This document shows positions 1-6,037 of a stretch of DNA of 6,049 nt, one piece after another (the first letter of the stretch is position 1; every line of letters starts with the position of its first letter). A program made the translations under genes and the position numbers. Source of the DNA: a bacterium (GTDB taxonomy: Bacteria > UBP14 > UBA6098 > B30-G16). Where the stretch lies: assembly GCA_003645115.1 (NCBI GenBank), contig QNEG01000109.1:1-6049 (forward strand), written 5' to 3'. A model generated the notes under the pieces. The model was given only the letters and a program-made list of their open reading frames with translations, was not told the origin of the DNA and ran no database searches.

Positions 1-60
1 AATTTGATTCGGGTTTACAAAAAAATCGAATTTCTTTAATAATAAGTCATCGATTGTCAT
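1..60 (-). CDS. possible 5' end of a protein-coding gene, cut by the left edge
   Basis: Reading leftward from an ATG at 60-58, the frame stays open for all 20 codons to the window edge. The translation begins MTIDDLLLKKFDFFV, which looks like an ordinary soluble bacterial N terminus, but it is too short to assign to a family. There is no AGGAGG-like ribosome-binding site upstream; the preceding bases are A/T only, like the weakly led lnt and vertex genes nearby. A TATAAAT-like -10 element lies at 71-77 on the same strand without a convincing -35. The gene would be co-directional with all the others and follow the vertex gene after about 194 nt. An open frame of 20 codons can occur by chance, so this is tentative. 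Confidence 0.4.
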   Translation of the reverse strand, partial: MTIDDLLLKKFDFFVNPNQI

Positions 61-254
61 TTTTAAAATTATTTATATCGGAATTATTTAGTAAATGTGG
101 AGTTCATTTCGATTGAGCGAATTGAAAATAGAAATCGTAGATACACTTCGTGGTCATTTATCTTCTTGGCAAGGAGGACTGACAAATGCGAAGCGTTAGT
201 CAGAGGGTTTCATCGCGCTTCGATTTAGCAGACAGAGAGCATCGCGTTGTGTGT
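61..254. other. intergenic stretch downstream of the vertex gene
   Basis: This 194-nt gap holds no convincing gene. Its left third is very A/T-rich and would be the leader of the possible edge gene. Its right two thirds are richer in G/C and contain an imperfect hairpin at 179-203, a 7-mer CGCGATG repeated on the minus strand (240-246 and 212-218), and a complementary pair, CGAAGCG at 189-195 with CGCTTCG at 216-222, which could form an alternative hairpin. No tRNA, SRP RNA core or other known RNA motif was recognised. It could be a 3' untranslated region, a structured RNA of unknown type, or the remains of a gene. Confidence 0.4.
179..203 (-). other. imperfect hairpin 3' of the vertex gene
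   Basis: The arms CTGAC (179-183) and GTCAG (199-203) pair perfectly. Inside them, after one A/A mismatch, five further pairs (one of them G-T in the plus-strand sense) close a three-base loop. The hairpin begins about 50 nt after the vertex gene stop codon. It has no following T-run on either strand, so it is not a standard intrinsic terminator. It could be a mRNA 3'-end structure, part of a structured RNA, or a protein-binding inverted repeat. Confidence 0.35.
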
Positions 255-506
255 TCACTGTTGTGGGTCGATAATTGCTATTATGGTAGTATCGGCGATA
301 GAATTCTTGGTGTGTTCGCTCTGCCGTGAGGCACTTCCGGATACGGTGAATACCTCATCGCCAACACCAGCATCTACTACATCCACTCCAAGATAGTAGT
401 CTTCCTTTCCAGTGCTGGTATCGCGTAGAATTAATATTTTAAATCCATCTATTTGAGGCAATGAACGCGATAGCCACAATTTTCCTACTACTTTTGCTCG
501 TCGCAT
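255..506 (-). CDS. bacterial microcompartment vertex protein, EutN/CcmL/PduN family
   Basis: The 83-residue protein matches the single-domain EutN/CcmL family (BMC-P), whose pentamers cap the vertices of bacterial microcompartment shells. Visible family features in order are the N-terminal beta strand AKVVGKLW (residues 4-11), the DGFKILILRD strand (20-29), the block GVDVVDAGVGDEVFTVSGSASR (40-61, matching the family pattern VDxVGAGxGDxVxxxxGSxAR), and the terminal ADTTIIAIID (71-80, matching the usual DAAIVGIID). Length is near the short end for the family (roughly 80-100). Canonical members carry an A-T-x-K stretch after the first strand; here it is replaced by LSRSLPQ. The ATG at 506 is preceded by a weak GGAAA. 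The gene lies 24 nt after lnt, so it probably shares its transcript. No hexameter-forming shell protein (BMC-H/T) or encapsulated enzyme lies in the window, so the type of compartment cannot be told. Family assignment is secure from the motif pattern; function in this cell is inferred. Confidence 0.85.
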   Translation of the reverse strand: MRRAKVVGKLWLSRSLPQIDGFKILILRDTSTGKEDYYLGVDVVDAGVGDEVFTVSGSASRQSEHTKNSIADTTIIAIIDPQQ

Positions 507-530
507 TTTACATTTCCATTATGGTAATTA

Positions 531-2015
531 TTATTTTCTCCAGCGCCAAACTATAATAGGCATCAAGACTAATGAACCCCAGCCGAATATATCGCCTATT
601 TTATGATAGATTGTCTCCACCTGTGTAAGATTTATTTCCTCGATTAGAATTGCTTGCTGAAAAAGTTGTGTTTTTCTGGTAATTGTTCCGCGAGGGTCGA
701 TGAACATAGATATTCCTGTATTAGCGCATCGAGCAATCCAACATCGGTTTTCTATCGCTCGCATAACATTGAACATAGCGTGTTGATATGGTCCGGGTGT
801 TTCACCGAACCAGCCATCGTTGGTGATATTCACCAGAAAGTGAGCACCACGGGAACGGAATTCCTTTGCCAGCCAGCCAAAAATCGATTCATAACAAATG
901 AGCACAGAAAATTTAGCACCATCTATATGAAATACGGTAAATTTATCTCCAGCAGTGAAATGACTCCCACCGAAATTCAGCTTGCGAAGTGATGTGAATC
1001 TATCCTGTAATGGAATATATTCACTGAATGGCACTAACTGAATTTTATTATATTTCTGTTCATAACTGCCATCGGGCATCACCAGTATAGCACTATTGAA
1101 ATATTTTTGCCTATTATTATCATCATAATCGATAGTGCCCATTAGAGTGGGGATTCCAATTTCACAAACTGCATTCACCAATGGCAAAAACATCGATTTA
1201 CTTCGCCGGTAATAGCAAGCTGTAGCAGTCTCCGGTAAGATACATAAATCTACATCGGAACCAATGCTGTTAATCATTCGAGTGTATGTTCTAACATTCA
1301 CCGTTCGCATCTGCGCAGTCCATTTCTGGTATGGGTCGATATTTCCCTGAAGCAATGCGATTTTCATCGGTGCACCATCGATATTTTTCCGCATTTTATA
1401 TGTCCCATATCCATAAGCACCGAACAGAAGTATTAGCATTGCTATACCGGATACCCAGAATTTCCATCTAAATGGGTGTATCAACAGGAAATAAACACAG
1501 ACATTTATCGCCACTATCCAGAATGATATTCCAAAACTGCCCACTATATCGGCGAATTGAATCAGGACAGGATATTTTGTCATAGTATATGAAAGGTTCA
1601 TCCAGGGGAAACCTAATTTTCCATAGCTGCGAATGAATTCTATTCCTACGAACAATATTGGAGCGACCAAGACTGCAATTTGAGGATGTCTTCGGGCAAT
1701 CACATAGTGCAACAAACAATATAATGTGGAATATAATGGTAAAAATAATACCAACATAATCATACCTGGTATTGTGGGAATGAATATCCACCATAACACA
1801 CCAAACGATGCAATCAGTCCCCATATATATCCTAATTTGACTGCATCCGACCATTTATTTACTTGTTCTATCGCATTCCATAGAAATATTAGCATAAAAA
1901 ATGCTAAAAATCCCAATGGAAATGGCGGGAATGCCAATGCCCACATTATTCCGGATATAATAATTAGGAATAACCATTTACTGAATCCTTGCTCTTTGAC
2001 CGATTTTTCTGGCAT
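531..2015 (-). CDS. lnt: apolipoprotein N-acyltransferase
   Basis: Lnt transfers an acyl chain from a phospholipid to the free amino group of the N-terminal diacylglyceryl-cysteine, the last step of lipoprotein maturation in the inner membrane of diderm bacteria. The 494 residues fit the family length (about 500). An N-terminal membrane part shows hydrophobic segments near 14-29, 32-49, 61-80, 84-107, 112-128, 160-181 and 184-203. A periplasmic nitrilase-fold domain follows (about 217-455), and a last membrane segment lies near 478-490. The Glu-Lys-Cys catalytic triad is visible: E262 in LPETA, K324 in KYNKIQLVPF, C374 in LICYES; E376 and the DGWFG block near 400-404 are also kept. The usual HLVPFGE reads QLVPFSE here (H to Q, G to S). 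The ATG at 2015 has no clear Shine-Dalgarno sequence. The gene lies 41 nt after a lipoprotein gene, a plausible substrate, and 24 nt before the vertex gene. Confidence 0.95.
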   Translation of the reverse strand: MPEKSVKEQGFSKWLFLIIISGIMWALAFPPFPLGFLAFFMLIFLWNAIEQVNKWSDAVKLGYIWGLIASFGVLWWIFIPTIPGMIMLVLFLPLYSTLYCLLHYVIARRHPQIAVLVAPILFVGIEFIRSYGKLGFPWMNLSYTMTKYPVLIQFADIVGSFGISFWIVAINVCVYFLLIHPFRWKFWVSGIAMLILLFGAYGYGTYKMRKNIDGAPMKIALLQGNIDPYQKWTAQMRTVNVRTYTRMINSIGSDVDLCILPETATACYYRRSKSMFLPLVNAVCEIGIPTLMGTIDYDDNNRQKYFNSAILVMPDGSYEQKYNKIQLVPFSEYIPLQDRFTSLRKLNFGGSHFTAGDKFTVFHIDGAKFSVLICYESIFGWLAKEFRSRGAHFLVNITNDGWFGETPGPYQHAMFNVMRAIENRCWIARCANTGISMFIDPRGTITRKTQLFQQAILIEEINLTQVETIYHKIGDIFGWGSLVLMPIIVWRWRK

Positions 2016-2056
2016 AATATAAATTTCAGATAATTATCTTTCAGATTAATTAGAGT
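2016..2056. repeat. short palindrome and direct repeat between the binding-protein gene and lnt
   Basis: A perfect 12-bp palindrome AGATAATTATCT lies at 2028-2039. It overlaps an imperfect direct repeat: TTTCAGATAATTA at 2024-2036 and TTTCAGATTAATTA at 2039-2052, offset by 15 bp. The A/T-rich composition makes chance likely. The repeat fills the place where the lnt ribosome-binding site would be, and no GGAGG is seen there. Confidence 0.35.
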
Positions 2057-3292
2057 TTATTCATACATCTCGGCGATTTTCTTTATTGCTCCTTCTTGAG
2101 CTAATTCTGCCGCTTTCTCGGGAGTAATAGTTCCGCCGAGCACTGATTGATATGCTGGACGAAGTGCATCCCAGACTGCTCGCAATTCCGGAACCACAGG
2201 CATAGGCTTGCACACTTCCAGCTGCTTTTTCGATGCCATTATCAATGGATTATTCAATACCAATGAATCATTTTGCGCCGAAATTCGTGAGGGTATAGTT
2301 CCCAATTTTTCTGTAAATTGCAATTCTACTTCAGGTGAGGTCAGATATTTCAGCAATTTTACCACTTCGGGCATAATTTCGGATTTGGTGTTCTTATTGA
2401 TAGAATATCCTTTAGGAGAATACATCGGAGTGGGCCATTTTCCGGTCTCTTTTATCAATGGAATCCTGGCGAGTCCGAAATCTATATTAGCATTCTTATA
2501 TCCTGCCCATGACCAGGGACCATTGATGATCATTCCTGCGCGACCCTCTTTGAATAGTGCATCCGCAATATCATAATCAGCCTCGGGGGGAATTATTTTA
2601 TGCGAATCTCTCAATGCAACGATAAATTTAAATGCTTTCACGGTAGCAGGAGTGTTCAGCGTAGGTTTATTATTTTCATCCAGTAGCCATCCGCCGAAAC
2701 CACCCAGGAACGGAACGAAAAAATATGGCTCGGTATAATTCCACACCAGTCCGTATATATCTATTCTGCCATCGCCATCTGTATCTTTAGTCAATTTTTT
2801 CCCCAATTGGATTAATTCATCGGAATTTTCGGGTGGTTTGGAAACCAATGCCTTATTATATACTAATGCCAAATGATTGCCGATTCTATCGCCCAGTTGA
2901 TATAGATGTCCATTGAAGTAAGTCAATGATTTTTGGTCGAATTGTTTAAGGAAATCGGTGTGAAAGATTTTCTCCAATGGCAATATCAATTCCATTTTAG
3001 AAAATGGACCCACCTGGTCTGATGGACCATAAATTATTTGCGGACCGGAACCCGCCAATGCGGCAGTTTGAAATCCTGAACGCAATTCCTCGGTTTCCTT
3101 ATACAACAGCTCGATATCCACTCCAGGATTTTTTTTCATATATTCACTGCACACTTTTTGAAGGACATCGCGACCTTCCACCTGCATCTGATGCCATATC
3201 TTTATTTTTACTCCACTATCACCTTTTCCGCCGCAACCGATAAATAAAATAGCAATCAATCCCAGCACAAATATCCACAATTGCTTTTTCAT
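2057..3292 (-). CDS. sugar-type ABC transporter substrate-binding lipoprotein (family 1, MalE-like)
   Basis: This 411-residue protein looks like a periplasmic solute-binding protein of family 1 (maltose/maltodextrin-binding group), which delivers sugars or oligosaccharides to an ABC permease. Residues 1-20 form a lipoprotein signal peptide: MKKQ, a hydrophobic core, then FIGC with the lipidated Cys at 20. The mature protein begins with KIKIWHQM (29-36) and has the family blocks DTDGDGRIDIYGL (170-182), FKEGRAGMIINGPWSW (247-262, close to MalE's NGPWAW) and a C-terminal PMPVVPELRAVWDALRPA (363-380). The D-x-D-x-D-G loop at 170-178 resembles a calcium-binding loop. An upstream in-frame ATG at 3358 would add 22 residues, but the ATG at 3292 has a perfect AGGAGG four bases ahead and starts the signal peptide exactly, so it is chosen. 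No permease or ATPase genes are adjacent; it must work with components encoded elsewhere. Sugar specificity cannot be told from sequence. Confidence 0.9.
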   Translation of the reverse strand: MKKQLWIFVLGLIAILFIGCGGKGDSGVKIKIWHQMQVEGRDVLQKVCSEYMKKNPGVDIELLYKETEELRSGFQTAALAGSGPQIIYGPSDQVGPFSKMELILPLEKIFHTDFLKQFDQKSLTYFNGHLYQLGDRIGNHLALVYNKALVSKPPENSDELIQLGKKLTKDTDGDGRIDIYGLVWNYTEPYFFVPFLGGFGGWLLDENNKPTLNTPATVKAFKFIVALRDSHKIIPPEADYDIADALFKEGRAGMIINGPWSWAGYKNANIDFGLARIPLIKETGKWPTPMYSPKGYSINKNTKSEIMPEVVKLLKYLTSPEVELQFTEKLGTIPSRISAQNDSLVLNNPLIMASKKQLEVCKPMPVVPELRAVWDALRPAYQSVLGGTITPEKAAELAQEGAIKKIAEMYE

Positions 3293-3296
3293 ATTT

Positions 3297-3302
3297 CCTC
3301 CT
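3297..3302 (-). promoter_or_regulatory. ribosome-binding site deciding the binding-protein start
   Basis: AGGAGG on the minus strand, four bases before the ATG at 3292. It places the start 22 codons inside the longest open frame and in register with the lipoprotein signal peptide. Confidence 0.9.
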
Positions 3303-3329
3303 GGATAAATTCGATTTCTCAATTCAAAC

Positions 3330-3358
3330 AAAATACATTCATTTATTTTTATATGCAA
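3330..3358 (-). promoter_or_regulatory. probable sigma70-type promoter of the binding-protein gene
   Basis: On the minus strand TTGCAT (3358-3353) and TATTTT (3335-3330) are separated by exactly 17 bp, with an A/T-rich spacer. A start near 3322 would give a leader of about 30 nt ending in the AGGAGG site. An imperfect 14-bp palindrome (CAAG, six bases, CTTG on the minus strand) lies at 3356-3369 and touches the -35 box, where an operator could sit. The elements match consensus at 4 of 6 positions each, so this is a prediction. Confidence 0.5.
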
Positions 3359-3471
3359 GAATTTGCTTGAATATCTTACAAGGTAAATTCGCTCATTTTA
3401 TTTACTGATTTCGCGCCACAATGCAATAATGCGATTGGGGAGGGAACATACATTATCCGTAGTATAGAAAA

Positions 3472-3525
3472 TTATTCCCAAATAGTAGTATCCATACGGT
3501 AGCGGAGATATAAGAGAGGGAATAA
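3472..3525 (-). repeat. 8-bp inverted repeat with a long loop
   Basis: TTATTCCC at 3472-3479 and GGGAATAA at 3518-3525 are perfect complements separated by 38 nt. On the minus strand the second arm is followed by TTTTC, giving a poor resemblance to a rho-independent terminator for the rlmN-tig transcript. The stem has only three G-C pairs and the loop is long, so termination is doubtful; a regulator-binding or attenuator role is equally open. Confidence 0.3.
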
Positions 3526-3573
3526 CTATGTGAATTTGATTTCATTATACGCCAAATTAATCGGCACAATCTA

Positions 3574-4899
3574 TTATGGGGAATTTGATTCACCTGAATC
3601 TTGATTTTTATCTGCATTGGAATTTTCTTTTCCCTGTGGTGTTTCATCCGGTGTTTTTGCGATTATTTTGGAGCGAGAGAGCACTAATTCCAATGCCTTA
3701 TCGCGTTTTATTCTTTTTCGAAGATTTTCGAATTGCTCTGTCTGTGGTTTAAAAACTTGTTCTGCTGCATCTGGAGAATAGCCCATCGAAGATATCACCC
3801 CTCGCGCTGTATTTATTACTTCTTGGTCATCGACATCGATTTTTTCCTGCTCCACTATTTTATCCACAATAAATTCATATTGGATTTGCTTTCTTATGTA
3901 TGATGCGATTTGCTGTTTCAATTCATCTAATTTTTCCGGTTCGATTTTCGATGTATCCCATTGTTCATTGATATAATCATTCATTCGAGATTGGAAATAT
4001 TTTTCGGGGACAGGGACCGGATTAGCCTCCACAATAGCATCGATTAACTTACTTTTCACCACATCATCAGCCTGTCTGGATTTCTGCTGACCGATATATT
4101 CTCTAACTTCCTTCCGGAAATCGTGTTCATTATATTCTTCAGGTTTACCCATTTTCTTGAAAAATTCACTGTCGAGTTTAGGTTTCACCTGTTCCATAAC
4201 CTTGACAACTTTGATGTTAAATTTTCCAGTTTTTCCCCGCAATCGTCTATCTGGGAAACCATCCGGGAATTGCGCTTCGATTTGCAATGTATCATCGGAA
4301 GATTTTCCCACCAATTCAGCGAAAAATTGAAAGAATTCAGGGTCATCCAGCGGAACCAGCATCGGAATTGGTTCCTGGTCGGCTTCAGAAAATTCTATCT
4401 TCACAAAATCGTTTTCTGTGGCTGGTCGGTGGCGTTCCTCCAGCGACGAATTCCTCATCAATATATCCTCGATAACCGAATCTATTTCTTTATCATCCAC
4501 CGGGACTTCCTCTCGGGTTATTTCAAAATCCTGATATTTTTTCAATTCGAATTGTGGGACAATCTCGGCATAGATTTGCACAGAAAATGGTTTTCCCTCC
4601 TCGATTTTCTCAATCTTCGGTTCATCGGTATAAAGTGCATTTTCCAATTCGGGAACTTTTTCGATAGCTTCCTGAACTATTTCTGCGAGTAATTCTCGGC
4701 TCAAATCTTGTTTTAGTGAATCGCCATATCGAGCTAAAATCATCGATTTAGGCGCCTTGCCCCGACGAAATCCGGGAATCTGAATTTGACCAGCATAATT
4801 ATTCACCATTTCATTCAATTTACTGGCGACTTCATCGGGGGAATATTCTCCCTTTACTATTATAACCGATGGTTCCGGTCTTTCGATACTAACTGCCAT
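3574..4899 (-). CDS. tig: trigger factor, ribosome-associated chaperone
   Basis: Trigger factor binds ribosomal protein L23 at the exit tunnel and shelters emerging polypeptides. The 441-residue protein shows the three-part layout: an N-terminal ribosome-binding domain (about 1-115) with the signature GFRRGKAP at 43-50, a middle FKBP-like prolyl isomerase domain (about 155-235), and a C-terminal helical chaperone domain (about 240-415). The middle domain is shortened and divergent: the usual glycine-rich DFxGxxDG segment and the IPGFE loop are not recognisable, while FPDGFPDRRLRGKTGKF (211-227) is kept. Isomerase activity may therefore be weak or absent. The end (415-441) is a polar, disordered-looking tail rich in N, D, E and S. 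An ATG five codons upstream (4914) exists, but AGGAGG four bases ahead of the ATG at 4899 decides the start. The gene follows rlmN by 64 nt; the often linked clpP and clpX are absent. Confidence 0.93.
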   Translation of the reverse strand: MAVSIERPEPSVIIVKGEYSPDEVASKLNEMVNNYAGQIQIPGFRRGKAPKSMILARYGDSLKQDLSRELLAEIVQEAIEKVPELENALYTDEPKIEKIEEGKPFSVQIYAEIVPQFELKKYQDFEITREEVPVDDKEIDSVIEDILMRNSSLEERHRPATENDFVKIEFSEADQEPIPMLVPLDDPEFFQFFAELVGKSSDDTLQIEAQFPDGFPDRRLRGKTGKFNIKVVKVMEQVKPKLDSEFFKKMGKPEEYNEHDFRKEVREYIGQQKSRQADDVVKSKLIDAIVEANPVPVPEKYFQSRMNDYINEQWDTSKIEPEKLDELKQQIASYIRKQIQYEFIVDKIVEQEKIDVDDQEVINTARGVISSMGYSPDAAEQVFKPQTEQFENLRKRIKRDKALELVLSRSKIIAKTPDETPQGKENSNADKNQDSGESNSP

Positions 4900-4903
4900 A
4901 AAT

Positions 4904-4909
4904 CCTCCT
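4904..4909 (-). promoter_or_regulatory. ribosome-binding site deciding the tig start
   Basis: AGGAGG on the minus strand, four bases before the ATG at 4899, the same spacing as for the binding-protein gene. It lies inside the longer open frame that begins at 4914, so the shorter start is preferred. Confidence 0.9.
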
Positions 4910-4963
4910 GACATTGTTATTTTTTAATTTTATTGTCGAAATATGCATAGTAAATTTTGCTAT

Positions 4964-6037
4964 TTAGTTGGAATTTTTAGTCAGAGTAAAATCTGCAATC
5001 AATTGTCCGCAAGCGCCTTTTATATCCTTACCCGAGGATTGTCGGATGGTTGCGACTACCGAATTTGCCAAAAGATAACTCTGGAATCGCATTATAGTTC
5101 TATCATCGGAGGGTTTAAAATCAACTTCCTCGATTGGATTATATGGTATCAGATTTATCTTTACGGGTAGTCCTTTCAGCAATTCGACCAACTGATGCGC
5201 TTGTTTTAATGAATCATTTATTCCAGCCAACATAACATATTCCATAGTCACCCATCTTTTACAGTATTGCACATATTCATCTATCAGTGGAATGAAACTT
5301 TCGATGGAGTATTTTTTATTGACCGGCATAATTTTAGTTCTCAGTTTGTTATTTGGTGCATTGAGAGAGATAGCCAATTTTGTGCGAAGCGAAGTTTTCA
5401 TAAGTTTTAGAATTCCTTCGGGGATACCTACCGTAGAGACCAATACTCTTCGGTGCCCCAGACCGAAACCGACATCGGCGAGAATAACTTTGATAGCATC
5501 TATCACTGCGTCGAGATTATCCATCGGTTCACCCATTCCCATAAATACCACATTGGTCAAATTATTTCCGCCCACCTGAATATATTCTCGAATTTCATAT
5601 AATTGTCCAATTATTTCCGTAGATGTCAAATTTCGAACAAATCCCATTTTCCCTGTGGCACAAAATGAACAATCGTATTTGCATCCGATTTGCGCAGAAA
5701 GACATACTGTGTGCCGATTATTTTTCAAATCCGGGATATATACCGATTCTACGAATTTTCCATCGGACAGTTTGAACAAGAATTTTGCGGAATTATCCTC
5801 GGAGCGAGCGACCTCTGCGGTTTCAGGGATGGAAATGATAGCATTATTATTCAGCCAATCGCGCAATTCTAATGGCAAATCGGTCATTTGCGCAAAGTCG
5901 AACTGGCGATGTTCATAAATCCATTTCATTACTTGCTTTGCTCGGAATTTTTGTTCGCCGATTTTCTCGAATTCCTCACCAAGTTTATCCGCCGGAATAC
6001 CGAACAATTCTAATTTTTCCTCATTCTCACGCATCAT
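4964..6037 (-). CDS. rlmN: 23S rRNA (A2503-C2) / tRNA (A37-C2) methyltransferase
   Basis: RlmN is a radical-SAM enzyme that methylates C2 of A2503 in 23S rRNA and of A37 in some tRNAs, acting in the cytoplasm and supporting translational accuracy. The 357 residues fit the family (about 340-385). The N-terminal accessory domain carries the usual GEQKFRAKQVMKWIY (27-41) and MTDLPLELR (51-59). The iron-sulfur cluster motif CxxxCxxC is C119, C123, C126; the SAM-binding GMGEP lies at 167-171. The two mechanistic cysteines are present: C112 (in VCLSAQIGC) and C343 (in GKDIKGACGQL), and this pair, with the ACGQL end, fits RlmN. The ATG at 6037 is followed at once by a second ATG (6034). Only 12 nt upstream are in view; they show no Shine-Dalgarno and no in-frame stop, so a slightly longer start beyond the edge cannot be excluded, though the N terminus already looks complete. 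It heads the unit with tig, 64 nt downstream. Confidence 0.96.
   Translation of the reverse strand: MMRENEEKLELFGIPADKLGEEFEKIGEQKFRAKQVMKWIYEHRQFDFAQMTDLPLELRDWLNNNAIISIPETAEVARSEDNSAKFLFKLSDGKFVESVYIPDLKNNRHTVCLSAQIGCKYDCSFCATGKMGFVRNLTSTEIIGQLYEIREYIQVGGNNLTNVVFMGMGEPMDNLDAVIDAIKVILADVGFGLGHRRVLVSTVGIPEGILKLMKTSLRTKLAISLNAPNNKLRTKIMPVNKKYSIESFIPLIDEYVQYCKRWVTMEYVMLAGINDSLKQAHQLVELLKGLPVKINLIPYNPIEEVDFKPSDDRTIMRFQSYLLANSVVATIRQSSGKDIKGACGQLIADFTLTKNSN

Larger units (their letters stand above)
3293..3573. other. intergenic region between tig and the binding-protein gene
   Basis: This 281-nt gap is the longest non-coding stretch between two complete genes. Just after the tig stop the minus-strand RNA can form a small hairpin (3565-3551, arms GCCGA and TTTGGC sharing a G-U pair) without a T-run, so it is at best a weak 3' end. 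An 8-bp inverted repeat, TTATTCCC at 3472-3479 and GGGAATAA at 3518-3525, is separated by 38 nt and is followed by four T on the minus strand. A promoter lies at 3330-3358. A short minus-strand frame that overlaps the tig end here has no family features and is taken as chance. Confidence 0.5.

Noticed and set aside
654..992. 112-codon plus-strand frame opposite lnt
   Set aside because: It lies antisense to the catalytic part of lnt, has mixed composition and no recognisable domain.
1468..1854. 128-codon minus-strand frame inside lnt in another frame
   Set aside because: It shares bases with the membrane part of Lnt, whose own frame carries the hydrophobic segments; the cysteine-rich alternative product has no family features.
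2208..2576. 122-codon plus-strand frame opposite the binding-protein gene
   Set aside because: Antisense to a gene with clear family motifs; no ribosome-binding site or known fold.
3551..3565. hairpin just after the tig stop as a terminator
   Set aside because: The stem is five pairs including one G-U and is followed by GTATAATG, not a T-run.
3453..3647. 64-codon minus-strand frame in the tig downstream gap
   Set aside because: It overlaps the tig 3' end out of frame and its product is basic, low-complexity and unlike any family; best read as chance.
4123..4692. 189-codon plus-strand frame opposite tig
   Set aside because: It is antisense to the clearly coding trigger factor gene, is strongly F/I/L-rich as expected from the complement of an A/T-rich gene, and has no ribosome-binding site or family motif.
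4900..4963. possible separate promoter for tig
   Set aside because: The rlmN-tig gap is A/T-rich, but no -35/-10 pair with good spacing and sequence was found; co-transcription with rlmN is simpler.
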